A DNA stretch of 64,000 bases. Source: Acidicapsa dinghuensis (GTDB lineage Bacteria > Acidobacteriota > Terriglobia > Terriglobales > Acidobacteriaceae). Within the stretch, counting starts at the first letter, position 1. Each line of letters starts with the position of its first letter. Below the pieces are notes generated by a model. The model searched no databases and was not told the origin of the DNA. It saw only the letters and a program-made list of their open reading frames with translations. The DNA is taken from assembly GCF_025685685.1 (NCBI RefSeq), contig NZ_JAGSYH010000002.1, positions 48,768 through 112,767 on the forward strand, given 5' to 3'. The position numbers and the translations under genes are program-made. Shown one piece after another: positions 18,543 through 28,681 of this stretch.

Positions 18543-20879
18543 TCACTTCTCGAATTCGTCACGCTCAATTCCCAGCTTCTTGAGCTTCGAATTGAGCGTC
18601 GTACGCTTCAGACCGAGGCGCGCTGCTGCTCCGTTCGGGCCGCCGATCTGCCCCTTAGCCTCGCGCAACACCCGCAAAATGTGCTCCCGCTCAGCCTCGC
18701 GCAGCGTCGGATTTTCAACCTCGTCTGCTTCTTCCAGTTCAGCTGAATCCGGATTCTTCAGCTCAGCCAGCGGAACATAGAGCGCCGGGCCTCGCGTTAG
18801 AATCACCGCGCGTTCGAGAAAGTTCTCCAGTTCCCGGATGTTCCCTGGCCAGGACCACCGAACCAGGGCATCCATCGTTTCTTCGGGAATCGTCTCGATC
18901 GACTTGCCCATGCGACGGCTGTGGTTCGAGACGAAGTGCCGCACCAGACTTGGAATATCTCCGGTACGCTCGCGCAGCGGAGGAGCGAACACTGGAAATA
19001 CCCTGAGCCTGTAGTAGAGATCGCTTCTGAATTGTTTATCGGCAACCATGCGCGCCAGATCGCGATTTGTCGCCGCAATCAGCCGCACGTTCACTGGAAT
19101 CGGCTTGCTCCCGCCGACGCGCTCAATCTCCCGCTCCTGCAGGGCGCGCAGCAGTTTAGGCTGCAGATCTAAAGGCAGTTCGCCGACCTCATCCAGAAAG
19201 AGCGTCCCTTCATGCGCAAGCTCCAGGCGTCCGATCTTCCGGTTGATTGCCCCTGTAAACGCACCTTTTTCGTGGCCGAAAAGTTCGCTTTCAATCAGAC
19301 CCGCGGGAATCGCGGCGCAGTTGATTTTGACAAATGTGCGCTCCCGACGCGGACTCAATCGATGAATCGCGCGCGCCAGGAGTTCTTTACCTGTTCCCGT
19401 CTCGCCCTGAATCAGTACTGTGGCGTCTGTCGGCGCCACCTTTTCTATCTCTCCCAGCACCCGCCGCAAACCGGCACTCTCGCCCACAATATCCTCGAAC
19501 TGCCGTTCGCGATTGATCTCCTCTTCCAGGTACTGCTTTTCCTGCTTGAGCCGATCGCGCATTTCGCTGATACGGCGGAGCGCGATCGCATTATTGACCG
19601 CCAGCGCAACCTGCCGGGCGATGTGCAGCAGCACCTGCGCGTCTTCTTCCTTGAAGCGGCCCGCGGTTCGGCTCGACACCATCAGTGTGCCGATGACATC
19701 TCCGCGATTGGACAACGGTACCCAGCAACCAGATTGCAATTCCATTTTAAGAAGCGGTTCTATGCTCTCCGGAATGAATCCTGCCTCGAGTAAGCGCTCA
19801 ACCACAAGCGGTTCCCGAGTCCGGAACGCGAGACCGGACGGGGATCCGTCAACCGGCAGTTTTACCTCTCCATAGATGTCGCGGTCGCCCTGCGCCAGAA
19901 AGTGAGCTATGAGGCAATCGTTTGCAGAGTCGTACATGGTAATGGCGGCACAATCATGCGGAATCATTTCGCCGACTGTTGCGGAAATGGCTGCCAGTAG
20001 CTTGCCGAAATCCATAGTCGCAAGCAGCGCCTGGCTGAGCTGTAACATCATCTCTTCTTCAGCCCGCTTCCGGTCTGTATAGTCCCGTACGACCTTCGCG
20101 AAGCCTGTCACTCGGCCTGCTGAATCCCGAATTGCGGTCAAAACGGATTCGGCCCAGAAACGTGTTCCGTCCTTGCGCACCCGCCAGGACTGATCTTCCG
20201 CTCGCCCACGTTGCGCAGCAATTCTAAGCAGCTCGGCCGGCCTGCCGCGTTCTCGCTCCTCATCCGTAAAAAAAATCGAGAAGTGCTTGCCTATGATCTG
20301 CTCCGACTCGTAGCCCTTGATGCGCTCAGCACCCCGGCTCCAGGTAACGACGGCGCCTTCCGCATCCAGCAGATAGATCGCATAATCGTGCACACTCTCG
20401 AGGATGGAACGCAATTGCTGATCCTGTACTCGTAGTGCCTCCTGCGCGTTGCGTTGGTCCGTCGCATCGCGAACAAAGCTGAGCACAACGAATTCTGTAG
20501 CCGTTTTTAGCGGCTTGAGCATGATGTCTACTGGAAACTCTGTGCCATCCTTGCGGAGTCCAAAGAGATTCCGTTCAGCACCCATCTGACGCGTTCGAGG
20601 GTGCTCCATAAATTTCTGCCGGTGTTGTGGATGCTGGCCGCGGAACCGCTCCGGGACAAGCATCTCCACCGGCCTGCCAGTTAACTCATTGAGCGGATAA
20701 CCGAAGATCTCGACCGCTTTTTCATTCGCTGTTCGAATCAGCCCGTCAGAGCCAGTCAGCACAATAGCGTCCGGCGAGAGCTTGAATAATGTGGCAAATA
20801 AAAACCGAGTCGTGAGCGGAGACACGTCGCCCAGCTCAGGTATCTGCTCAGGAATTGGGGAAGAAGTTCCTGATTTCAT
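18543..20879 (-). CDS. Sigma54-dependent activator with two PAS domains and a GAF domain
   Basis: A 778-residue enhancer-binding protein. Order: PAS (about 27-145, [21 protein letters not shown]), PAS (about 155-275, [17 protein letters not shown]), GAF (about 295-440), a coiled linker, AAA+ (about 470-700) and a Fis-type HTH near 735-770. The AAA+ part has Walker [14 protein letters not shown], the sigma54 contact loop GAFTGA, Walker [12 protein letters not shown] and the Arg finger region [22 protein letters not shown]. It belongs to the FhlA-like class, which senses through N-terminal domains and not through a phosphorylated receiver. The ligand and target promoters are not evident. An in-frame stop ends it at 18543. 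Confidence 0.93.
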   Translation of the reverse strand: MKSGTSSPIPEQIPELGDVSPLTTRFLFATLFKLSPDAIVLTGSDGLIRTANEKAVEIFGYPLNELTGRPVEMLVPERFRGQHPQHRQKFMEHPRTRQMGAERNLFGLRKDGTEFPVDIMLKPLKTATEFVVLSFVRDATDQRNAQEALRVQDQQLRSILESVHDYAIYLLDAEGAVVTWSRGAERIKGYESEQIIGKHFSIFFTDEERERGRPAELLRIAAQRGRAEDQSWRVRKDGTRFWAESVLTAIRDSAGRVTGFAKVVRDYTDRKRAEEEMMLQLSQALLATMDFGKLLAAISATVGEMIPHDCAAITMYDSANDCLIAHFLAQGDRDIYGEVKLPVDGSPSGLAFRTREPLVVERLLEAGFIPESIEPLLKMELQSGCWVPLSNRGDVIGTLMVSSRTAGRFKEEDAQVLLHIARQVALAVNNAIALRRISEMRDRLKQEKQYLEEEINRERQFEDIVGESAGLRRVLGEIEKVAPTDATVLIQGETGTGKELLARAIHRLSPRRERTFVKINCAAIPAGLIESELFGHEKGAFTGAINRKIGRLELAHEGTLFLDEVGELPLDLQPKLLRALQEREIERVGGSKPIPVNVRLIAATNRDLARMVADKQFRSDLYYRLRVFPVFAPPLRERTGDIPSLVRHFVSNHSRRMGKSIETIPEETMDALVRWSWPGNIRELENFLERAVILTRGPALYVPLAELKNPDSAELEEADEVENPTLREAEREHILRVLREAKGQIGGPNGAAARLGLKRTTLNSKLKKLGIERDEFEK

Positions 20880-21223
20880 CGGCTCAGTGTGCGGTGTGGG
20901 TCACAAAAGTGTGTTTAAGAAGGCTTTGCGAATCCAGACTTTGAACATAACTCTCTCTCCTATTGTGCGTCTACTCTGATCGCGCATTACAGAGTCGTGC
21001 TTGCAATGAGTCATGAGATCAATGCGGCCAAGCCCTTTTCTCTCTTCTCAATACACAGCACGAAACTCCTTCACGGAAAGAATGCAAACACCTTGCAGGA
21101 ACGACAGAGCGATGCACAAAACACGAATCACAAAACATCTATGACGCGTAAGTGTCCGCCGCCATTGTCATGATTCGAACAGAACGTCCTTCGCATTGAG
21201 CAATTCAGTCATCCCGCAGGTAC
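20880..21223 (-). other. Intergenic region, nothing convincing
   Basis: About 340 nt between two minus-strand genes. It has no credible reading frame, no sigma54 GG-N10-GC site that I can find and no strong hairpin. It probably holds the promoter of the sigma54 activator. Confidence 0.3.
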
Positions 21224-21994
21224 CTATTGGATATCAGAGACCTGACCGTTCATAAAGATCACTTTCAAGTTCAGGCTCTTGTAGACATACACCAACTTTG
21301 GTCCCACATTGATCTTTGTATCCGGCTGGCCCATGGCAGCCTCAACCTGGGCCGGTGAGTCTCCCTTCTTGATCTGCGACGGAGCTTGTTGCGGCTGGGG
21401 TGGCGGCGCGGCGGCTACGGGCTGGGCCGGTTGTTCAGCGGCAGCCGGTTGCTGTGCCGCCCCTTCATCGGGACCAAGAACCTGGTCTATCACATCCGAG
21501 ACTTGTCCTGGGGCCGCGTTATCGAGAAATCCGGGAGCGAAACTGAATACTACGGAACTCTTCAGGGATGACACCTGCTGAACTCCGTTGCAGGCGTCGC
21601 ACTCCATCACATCGATGGTGATGGTGCTCCTTTTCGTATTCACATCGAGTTTGGTGAGGAAGACCCGCTCGCCTACGTCGAGGAAGCGGCCATTTGGATC
21701 GCCTGCGGTGCAGAAACGTCCGGGAGGCTTGATATCGCCGCCTTTAAACTGGGCCTGACATTTGCCGAAGCTTGTTGGATTTACGCCGAAAAGTCCGCCC
21801 TTCTTCAAGTCAAATACCGGTCCAGCATCGATCACTTGTGTGCCATTGGGACCGAACGCTGTTTTCGTAAGTTTGTATTTGGTGATGAGCAGATTGCGCA
21901 ACGACGGTGGCGGCTCATTCGCATCCTGGGCGATGGCTGTAATGCAGAAGGCAAGGAAGGCTGTGGAGACAGCAACTCTGAGCATGTTCCTCAT
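21224..21994 (-). CDS. Exported protein with SmpA/OmlA-like C-terminal motif
   Basis: A 256-residue secreted or periplasmic protein of unknown function. It has a signal peptide (LRVAVSTAFLAFCITAIAQ, cleavage near residue 23). A central domain contains four Cys residues in pairs (GKCQAQ, RFCTAGD, MECDACNG). A Pro/Ala/Gln-rich linker (about 180-210) leads to a C-terminal repeat of the type found in SmpA-like proteins: IKKGDSPAQVEAAMGQPDTK and YVYKSLNLKVIFMNGQVSDI. ATG at 21994 follows AAGGAG. The frame extends 77 codons further upstream without protein-like sequence. Confidence 0.72.
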   Translation of the reverse strand: MRNMLRVAVSTAFLAFCITAIAQDANEPPPSLRNLLITKYKLTKTAFGPNGTQVIDAGPVFDLKKGGLFGVNPTSFGKCQAQFKGGDIKPPGRFCTAGDPNGRFLDVGERVFLTKLDVNTKRSTITIDVMECDACNGVQQVSSLKSSVVFSFAPGFLDNAAPGQVSDVIDQVLGPDEGAAQQPAAAEQPAQPVAAAPPPQPQQAPSQIKKGDSPAQVEAAMGQPDTKINVGPKLVYVYKSLNLKVIFMNGQVSDIQ

Positions 21995-22223
21995 GGATAG
22001 CTCCTTGACTGGGTATGAAGGTGTGGTTGGGGGCGAGCTGATGCTACCCCATTCCGGACAGGCAAACAAGCGCCTCTGATAAATACTGCGTAGATGTTCC
22101 TCCATTCTGCTCAACTCCAGTGAGGAATTTTCGAGAAAAGTCTTCGTTGCTTTGCAAGCGCATGTGGCGCGGGCAGGAAAGTGCTTTGGGAATTGGCGTT
22201 CCTGTGATTTGCTGTGTTTATTC

Positions 22224-23531
22224 ATGACGAAATCTTTGGAACGCTATTTTGAATTCCATAGGCTGGGGACGAACTGGCGGACGGAGTTGCTGGCGGGGGT
22301 GACTACGTTTTTGACCATGGCGTATATCGTCCTGGTCAATCCGGCCATACTCTCTCTGACCGGAATGCCGCTATCGGCAGTGACGGCGGCGACGTGTCTT
22401 TCGGCGGCGCTGGGGTCGATTCTGATGGGAGTGGTGGCGCGGTATCCCATCGCTCTGGCGCCGGGCATGGGATTGAATGCCTACTTTACCTACACGGTCT
22501 GCCTGACGTTGCATGTATCGTGGCAGACGGCGCTGGGTGCGGTGTTCCTGTCGGGGGTGCTGTTTCTGCTGCTGACGGCGGTCGGCATCCGGCAGTTGAT
22601 TCTGCGGTCGATTCCGCATGAGTTATATGCGGCGGTGGCTTGCGGGATCGGGTTGTTTATCGCGTTTATCGGGCTGACGAAGGCTGGGCTCGTTGTGAAG
22701 AGCGATGCGACGCTGGTGCAGATGGGCAATATCAAGGACCCGGCGACGGCGCTGGCGCTGCTGGGTCTGATCCTGATGGTGGCACTCGAGATCTGGAAAG
22801 TGAAGGGCTCGATCCTGATTGGCGTGCTCACCGTGACGGCGGTTTCGTGGGCGATGGGGTTGACGCACTGGACGAAGACTTCAGGCGGGGTCGAGGATCT
22901 GACGAAGACCTTCCTGAAGCTGGACATTCCAGGAGCGTTCCATATCGGATTGGCTGAGATCGTGTTTGTGTTTTTCTTTGTCGATCTCTTTGACAATCTG
23001 GGCACGCTCGTGGCGGTGACGAAACGAGCCGGCTTGATTGAGTCGGACCACTCGATTCCGCGGTTAAACCGGATCTTGTTTGCGGATGCCGTGGCTACGG
23101 TTGCCGGATCGTTGACTGGAACCTCAACGGTGACCAGTTACGTGGAGTCGACGGCGGGTGTGGCGGCGGGTGGGCGCAGCGGCATCACGGCGATTGTGAC
23201 GGGGGTGCTGTTTCTGGTTGCGATGGTGGCTGCGCCGTTTGTTGGCGTAGTGCCGGGTGCGGCGACCGCTCCTGCGCTGATTCTTGTCGGATCGATGATG
23301 CTGACGACTGTGACCGAGATTCGCTGGACGGAGCCGCTGGTGGCGGTGCCGGCGTTTCTGACGGTGATCCTGATTCCGCTGACGTACTCGATTGCCAATG
23401 GGTTGGGATTTGGGATTATCGCGTGGGCGGTGCTGCATCTGGCCGCGGGGAAGCTGAGCCGCAAGGATTGGTTGCTGTATCTGTTGGCGGCTCTGTTCCT
23501 GGTGCGATTTTTGTATCTATCGGCGAGCTGA
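22224..23531 (+). CDS. AzgA/NCS2-type purine (guanine/hypoxanthine/adenine) permease
   Basis: A 435-residue transporter with 12 or more helices, importing purine bases by proton symport. The N terminus ERYFEFHRLGTNWRTELL leads into AGVTTFLTMAYIVLVNPAIL, the AzgA-like signature, then GMGLNAYFTYTVC, FFFVDLFDNLGTLVAV and the C-terminal substrate-binding segment SLTGTSTVTSYVESTAGVAAGGRSG. The ATG at 22224 matches the family N terminus. No purine riboswitch core was seen in the 229 nt upstream. It is divergent from the exported protein at 21224-21994. Confidence 0.92.
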   Translation: MTKSLERYFEFHRLGTNWRTELLAGVTTFLTMAYIVLVNPAILSLTGMPLSAVTAATCLSAALGSILMGVVARYPIALAPGMGLNAYFTYTVCLTLHVSWQTALGAVFLSGVLFLLLTAVGIRQLILRSIPHELYAAVACGIGLFIAFIGLTKAGLVVKSDATLVQMGNIKDPATALALLGLILMVALEIWKVKGSILIGVLTVTAVSWAMGLTHWTKTSGGVEDLTKTFLKLDIPGAFHIGLAEIVFVFFFVDLFDNLGTLVAVTKRAGLIESDHSIPRLNRILFADAVATVAGSLTGTSTVTSYVESTAGVAAGGRSGITAIVTGVLFLVAMVAAPFVGVVPGAATAPALILVGSMMLTTVTEIRWTEPLVAVPAFLTVILIPLTYSIANGLGFGIIAWAVLHLAAGKLSRKDWLLYLLAALFLVRFLYLSAS

Positions 23532-24095
23532 CTTACTATCCTCCTGCTGAAAATAAACGAGTTGCAAAGTGGGAAGGGGAGGGGGTGTTACGCGGGTAGC
23601 GGTAGGCACCGGTAAGTCTTCTAACGGCTCAAGGTTTTTCAAGGCGGCAAGGCAGATTTCAGCCAGGCCTGTTGGATTTCGGGTCACTGACTTGGTTGGT
23701 TTGTCTGCGTTGAATGGGCTTTGATTTGGCATTGCTGTCTCCCGCGTGGCTGAAGTTTTTCTGCCTACGATTCCAGTTTGCCGAAATAGAGCATAATTTC
23801 ACGCAAAGTTGGGAGACGGCATCTTTGTCGTGTATCAGCAACCCTTTAGCTCGATGGCGTCTGTAAATAGATGTATCGATCGCCCTGAAGTACGATAACC
23901 TTGCGCAGCAGTTTTGATGTTCTTCCTTTAGTTTTCCCGTGCGAACGGCCGGCAGCCGAAGGCGCGATGGAACAATCTTTTCGTTTTTTGCACGCTACCT
24001 GGACTGAGAAGAAATGGCCGAGACCCAAGTGTCGGTCAAGGCGTAAGCGTGGAATTCATTGTGAGCAGAAATCATCTCTGTTGGAGGGCGTGTCC
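23532..24095 (+). other. Intergenic region without a convincing gene
   Basis: About 560 nt. A 71-codon minus-strand frame at 23517-23732 has a possible GGGAGA ribosome site but an unremarkable product and overlaps the permease end; I do not call it. No repeats or strong hairpins were seen. The end of the region probably holds the promoter for the gene at 24096. Confidence 0.35.
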
Positions 24096-25412
24096 ATGAA
24101 AAACATCCTTCGTATTGGTCTTGCTCTGTCCTTGATGCCCGCAGCACTTTCGGTTGCGCATGCCCAAACCGCGGCGACAAAGGATGCAGTGTATTACCCG
24201 GCCTCCTCCGCGCTGCAAACGGAGGCCGACGAATACACGAGCTACGAATTGCTTGCTCCTGAGACGGCAAGTTTCAAGATCCACTACGAAGTGACCGCGA
24301 CGACCGCTGGGGCGAGGTTCTTCTATAACCCGATACGCAAAGGCAGCGTGGCCAGCGACGAAAGCGTATATGACGCGATGAGCGGCGAGCCTCTGCGCTT
24401 TGAAGTGGTGAGCGGCGCCGAAGCACGTAAAGACGCGCTGATGGCGGACGCCGATCTCGATACCGAATACATCAAGGTGGCCCTGGCGCGACCCGTACCG
24501 GAGCATGGTCAGGGGCGGATGATTATCGTCAAGACCTACAAGGATGCCAAAAGCTATTTCGTAGACGGCAAAACGATCGTGTTCAAGCGGCCGTTGGGAA
24601 TCCAGCGCGATAAGGTGATATTACCGTCCGGATATGAAGTGGTGAAGCTGACTGTGCCATCGCAAATTCTCGCCGAAAAAGACGGTCGCATTGCGATTAG
24701 CTTTCTTCATGCAGGGGAAGGCGAGGCTCCTCTTGAAGTGCGCGCGATTAAGGATGCGCAGACCGGCACGAATGCACTTCCAGCGGAATTGACCAAAGAG
24801 AGAAGCTGGGAGTCGCCCTTCACCGGAGAGACGGAGCAGCAGCGGTTGTCAGAGCGGGCCAGGCAGGATCGCGACATTGTGTACTTCCTCCAGCAGCCGG
24901 AGACGCATTCCTTCAGCCTCTATCACGACTACACCGAAGCCCGTGTTGGCATAAACGGATATGCCAACGTTGTGCGCACGGGCAGCGTCGCCAGTCACCC
25001 TTCGGCATACATTCTCGATACTGGAGAGCAATTAAAAGCCGAAGAGATGAGCGGCTCGGAGATGATCGCGTCCAAGATCAACACCGGCGAAACGGTTGAA
25101 GCCAAGGATCGGGTCGTCGTTATTCCCTTTACACCAATCCAGGCTGGGCGATCGTTACGGCTGCGCATTGTCGAAACTTACACCGCTCCTGCAAGCTACG
25201 GGCAGAAGGGTGATGAACTGGTTTTCGACCGCAGCCTGGGCCGGCCACGGAACGCAGTGGTGCTGCCGTCAGGCTGGTATTGCACAGCCAGTGCCGCCCC
25301 AGCGACGGTGAGCCAGTTGCCCGATGGAAGAATACGGCTGGATTATTGGGATAACCGTCCCGAAGCTGTGGATGTGTTGCTTAAGGCAAAGCGGCGAGTA
25401 GGAGCGGAGTAA
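24096..25412 (+). CDS. Exported protein with two copies of a beta-rich domain, unknown function
   Basis: A 438-residue product with a clear signal peptide (ILRIGLALSLMPAALSVAHAQ). Two halves align with each other: LLAPETASFKIHYEVTATTAG with LQQPETHSFSLYHDYTEARVG; KGSVASDESVYDAMSGEPL with TGSVASHPSAYILDTGEQL; IIVKTYKDAKSYFVDGKTIVFKR with LRIVETYTAPASYGQKGDELVFDR; and DKVILPSGYEV with NAVVLPSGWYC. So it arose by an internal duplication of about 150 residues. I do not recognise the domain. The start at 24096 follows GGAGGG; the frame continues upstream without a signal sequence. Confidence 0.75.
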   Translation: MKNILRIGLALSLMPAALSVAHAQTAATKDAVYYPASSALQTEADEYTSYELLAPETASFKIHYEVTATTAGARFFYNPIRKGSVASDESVYDAMSGEPLRFEVVSGAEARKDALMADADLDTEYIKVALARPVPEHGQGRMIIVKTYKDAKSYFVDGKTIVFKRPLGIQRDKVILPSGYEVVKLTVPSQILAEKDGRIAISFLHAGEGEAPLEVRAIKDAQTGTNALPAELTKERSWESPFTGETEQQRLSERARQDRDIVYFLQQPETHSFSLYHDYTEARVGINGYANVVRTGSVASHPSAYILDTGEQLKAEEMSGSEMIASKINTGETVEAKDRVVVIPFTPIQAGRSLRLRIVETYTAPASYGQKGDELVFDRSLGRPRNAVVLPSGWYCTASAAPATVSQLPDGRIRLDYWDNRPEAVDVLLKAKRRVGAE

Positions 25413-25454
25413 GATACCGGGCACGAGGAGATACATTGTTTCTGCACCTCCGAT

Positions 25455-25489
25455 CGCCCTTATAAAACCGGCGCTTGAGCACAAGGGCG
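25455..25489 (+). terminator. Possible terminator hairpin
   Basis: CGCCCTT (25455-25461) pairs with AAGGGCG (25483-25489) across a 21-nt loop, followed by TTTGTCGTT. It lies between the convergent genes ending at 25412 and 25627. The large loop makes it weak. Confidence 0.35.
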
Positions 25490-25626
25490 TTTGTCGTTAC
25501 TAATCCGAATACATTTGACTCAGGGTAAATGAGCGGCTCGCGCTGATTGCATTCATCGGCGGTAGCTTTGGAAGGCTCGACCTTCCCCATAGCTACTGCT
25601 TAACTTCGGCGAGAAGTCGCTTTCGT

Positions 25627-28059
25627 TTACGACGCGCGTATTGCAGCAACGGGATCGACCCGCGTCGCCCGTCGCGCCGGAAAGTAGCATGCGAGAAGCG
25701 ACATCGCCGCAAGCAATACCACTACCACGCTGACCGTCAGAGGATCGTTGGCTCCCACTCCGTAGAGAAACGCGGCAATGAAGTGCGCGAGGCTGAAGGA
25801 GAGCGCCAATCCTAAGCTGAGTCCGATCGCTGTGAGCGAAAGCCCTTGCCACAACACAAGCCTCTGCACGTCGCCGGGTGAAGCGCCGAGTGCGACACGG
25901 ATGCCGATCTCGTGCGTGCGAAGTGCTGTGCGATACGCCATGACACCATAGATGCCGGTCGTCGCGAGGACCAGCGCGATCGCCGCCAGGATGCCCGCAA
26001 ACGTGCTCTGCATGACCGCAAAGATCGTCGCCATCTGCGTGGTCTCGCGCATCGGGCGCACGTCGAAGACCGGCAACCGCGGATCAATGTCGTGAATTGC
26101 ACGCTCCACCGCCGGTGCTATGTCATTCGGATTGCCTTGTGTCTTCACCTGCACAACGGTCTCGTATCCCCACTGGAAGTAGCTCATGTAGACCATCGGT
26201 GCGGGCCGTTCGTTCATAAACTGGTGCTTCGTGTTCTGCACCATGCCAATGACCGCAGCAACGCTGTTCCCTATATGGAGCTTCTTCCCAACCGGGTCCT
26301 GCCCTGGCCAAAACCGCTTCGCGGCTGTCTGGTCCACGATCGCTACCAACGGTGCCTTTCGGTCGTCATACGGTGCGAAGTCGCGACCCTCGAGAATCGG
26401 CATGCCCAGCGTCTCGAAGTATCGAGACGCAACCTCGGCATGAAACACCTCGAGCGATTCATGCGGGTGTGGCGTATAGCCTACCGGATAGGCGTCGTCG
26501 GTCTTGCGGTTGAGGTTCAGCGGTACCCAATCGGTGAGCGACGCAACCGTCACGGTCGGCAATGCCGCTACCCGGTCAAGAATCTTGTGGCAGATCGCAT
26601 CCACCTCTTCGTTGGAGTAGCCGGCTGTTGCGAGCCCCACAGACGCCGTCAAAACATGGTCCTGCTTGAACCCTGGATCACCCGCGGAGAGGTTGCGCAG
26701 TGTCTCAAGAAACAGCCCTGAAATCACCAGCAGCGCCAGAGAAAGTGCGATCTGCGCCACCACCAGGCCGCTGAGCAGCCGCCGGTTGTGCGTGCCGCCT
26801 GAGATGCTGGCCGATCCATCCTTGAGCACCTCTGCCGCAGGGACCTGCGACGACCGCAACGCTGGAAGCACGCCGGACAGCACGCTGGCCAGCGCCGCCA
26901 ACGCCACGATCCCCATCACTACGTTCTGATCTACGGCTCCGTTGAGCGCAATGGGGAGAGAGTTTGCGGGAAAGAATCGAGCGAATGTCTTCGCCGTCAA
27001 CGACGTCAGGAGCAGAGCCACCGCTCCCGCGCCGGCTGAGAGAATCACGCCCTCCAGCACCATCTGCCGCACAAGCTGCAGGCGCTGCGCCCCCAGCGAC
27101 TGGCGAATGGCAAGTTCGCGCCGCCGCGTCACGAACCGCACCAAGGTAAGCGTAGCCACATTGGCGCAAGTAAGCAGTAACACCACACCGGCGATGGCCA
27201 GCAGAATGGGCAGCGTGGCAGCCATATAAACGTTTGCACCGAAGGGCGATCGCCACATGGGGTCCAGCGTGATGGTGTTGGTTCCCAGGTGATCGTTCGG
27301 ATAGGCCGCCACGATCCGCCGCATGATCGTTTCGAGGTCTTGCGTCGCATGCTCGCGGCTCACTCCAGGCCGCAGCCTCCCCAACACAATCAGAAAGGCG
27401 GTGTTGCGATGCGTGAGCCTATATTCGTTCGTCCCAAGCGGGTTCAGCGTCAGCCATGCATCGTCCCGAAGCCCCGGCGCCGCCCCGATAAACCCCTCCG
27501 GCGCTACGCCGATCACCGTCACAGGAACCCGGGCAATCTCGATTACCTTGCCCACAATATGCGGGTCTCCCGCAAAGCGGGTCTTCCATAGCGAATATCC
27601 GAGTACGACGTACGGGACAGCATCTGGCCGCGTTTCCTCCTCGGGCAGAAAGAACCGCCCCAGCAGAGGCTTCACTCCCAGCACGTCGAAGAAGTTCGCT
27701 GACACATTCCCGATATAGATGCGCTCCGGCGTAGCTCCCGCATCTGTCAGCGTGATCCAGTCGGAGTGATAGGCAAGAAGCCCCGTCAGGCTGTGATTCT
27801 GTTCTCTCAGGTCGCGATAGTCGAGATACGAGAGGGGCGGCGTCGGCGAGGTATTCCACACGCCACGCATCACGCTCACCAGTTCCTCGGTATGCCTCGC
27901 TCCAGGAATCGGATGCAGCATGGTTCCATTGATCCAGCTGAAGACCGTGCTGTTGGCGCAGATGGCGATCGCCAGCATTACCGTCGCCGCAATCGTGAAT
28001 CCGAGATTCCTACGCAGTTGCCTGACGGCAAAGCGCGTATCCTGAAGCAATCCTGCCAT
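25627..28059 (-). CDS. ADOP-type ABC permease (second copy in the window)
   Basis: An 810-residue duplicated MacB/FtsX permease. It begins directly with QDTRFAVRQLRRNLGFTIAATVMLAIAI and lacks the soluble prefix domain of the ADOP at 4622. The first periplasmic domain is about 45-280, FtsX helices about 285-410 (RRRELAIRQSLGAQRLQLVRQ). The second unit begins about 430 and ends with HEIGIRVALGASPGDVQRLV and three helices. No ATPase and no PadR gene lies beside it. The substrate is unknown. Confidence 0.92.
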   Translation of the reverse strand: MAGLLQDTRFAVRQLRRNLGFTIAATVMLAIAICANSTVFSWINGTMLHPIPGARHTEELVSVMRGVWNTSPTPPLSYLDYRDLREQNHSLTGLLAYHSDWITLTDAGATPERIYIGNVSANFFDVLGVKPLLGRFFLPEEETRPDAVPYVVLGYSLWKTRFAGDPHIVGKVIEIARVPVTVIGVAPEGFIGAAPGLRDDAWLTLNPLGTNEYRLTHRNTAFLIVLGRLRPGVSREHATQDLETIMRRIVAAYPNDHLGTNTITLDPMWRSPFGANVYMAATLPILLAIAGVVLLLTCANVATLTLVRFVTRRRELAIRQSLGAQRLQLVRQMVLEGVILSAGAGAVALLLTSLTAKTFARFFPANSLPIALNGAVDQNVVMGIVALAALASVLSGVLPALRSSQVPAAEVLKDGSASISGGTHNRRLLSGLVVAQIALSLALLVISGLFLETLRNLSAGDPGFKQDHVLTASVGLATAGYSNEEVDAICHKILDRVAALPTVTVASLTDWVPLNLNRKTDDAYPVGYTPHPHESLEVFHAEVASRYFETLGMPILEGRDFAPYDDRKAPLVAIVDQTAAKRFWPGQDPVGKKLHIGNSVAAVIGMVQNTKHQFMNERPAPMVYMSYFQWGYETVVQVKTQGNPNDIAPAVERAIHDIDPRLPVFDVRPMRETTQMATIFAVMQSTFAGILAAIALVLATTGIYGVMAYRTALRTHEIGIRVALGASPGDVQRLVLWQGLSLTAIGLSLGLALSFSLAHFIAAFLYGVGANDPLTVSVVVVLLAAMSLLACYFPARRATRVDPVAAIRAS

Positions 28060-28681
28060 AGCTGTCTCCCAGGGACACTGTTCTTAGGGCAACGAGAGCA
28101 CTGAGTGGTATGCCAGCATGTAATGTACCAAAGCGCGTCAAAGCCTAAGATATCGCTCATCAGTGATATAGCTTGTGCGTGAGCTCCCAAGCCCTGCTTG
28201 CCAGTGACCACTCTTGCCGCTGCATGTCCATTCTCGAACACCCGAGAGATTCATCTGCCCGCTTGCTATAGGCTGCTTACCGAACGCGCCGTCAGCTCAT
28301 GCCTAATCACCAATGCACTCGTCGAGGCTCGATTAGTAATGACGAAGCTTGATTAGTAATGACTTGATTAGTAATGAGAAGTCGACTTGCGATCAGTAAT
28401 CCACCAACTGCGGCGATGCACGCCTATCGGGATTTGTACTCTGGTTCGAATCGAGCTCGATAGGTAGATCAGTGTTCGATTTTGTAGCGACGTTCTCGAT
28501 TCTGGACAAACGGTCGGGCCAGATCGGGAATGTGCAGCGCGCTTATTTTTCCTTGGGCTATTTCGAATACGCGCGAATTGAAAGGCCAAACGACCGGGTG
28601 GCAAGAGAACTGGACTGGCAATCTCCGCATTGCAATATGGCCATCGGTGTGCTGCCGTCAGAGCGTAAGGAGGCGTGTGTG
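28060..28681 (+). other. Intergenic region with iteron-like repeats
   Basis: About 620 nt between divergent genes. A reading frame runs into the next gene from 28472 but lacks protein-like features. The notable content is the cluster of GATTAGTAATGA repeats listed separately. Confidence 0.4.
28331..28400 (+). repeat. Cluster of GATTAGTAATGA direct repeats
   Basis: Three exact copies of GATTAGTAATGA stand at 28331-28342, 28351-28362 and 28366-28377, with a degenerate fourth (GATCAGTAAT) at 28391-28400. Spacing is uneven (20, 15 and 25 nt). It could be a regulator-binding array or a slippage product. Confidence 0.7.

Noticed and set aside
22000-22223. Possible purine riboswitch before the purine permease
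   Set aside because: I looked for the conserved P1 and loop cores and did not find them.
23517-23732. 71-codon minus-strand frame
   Set aside because: It overlaps the end of the permease gene and its product has no recognisable feature. A GGGAGA lies before its ATG, so I leave it open but do not call it.
28331-28400. CRISPR-like array
   Set aside because: The repeats are 12 nt with spacers of 3 to 13 nt, far too short for CRISPR, and no cas genes are present.
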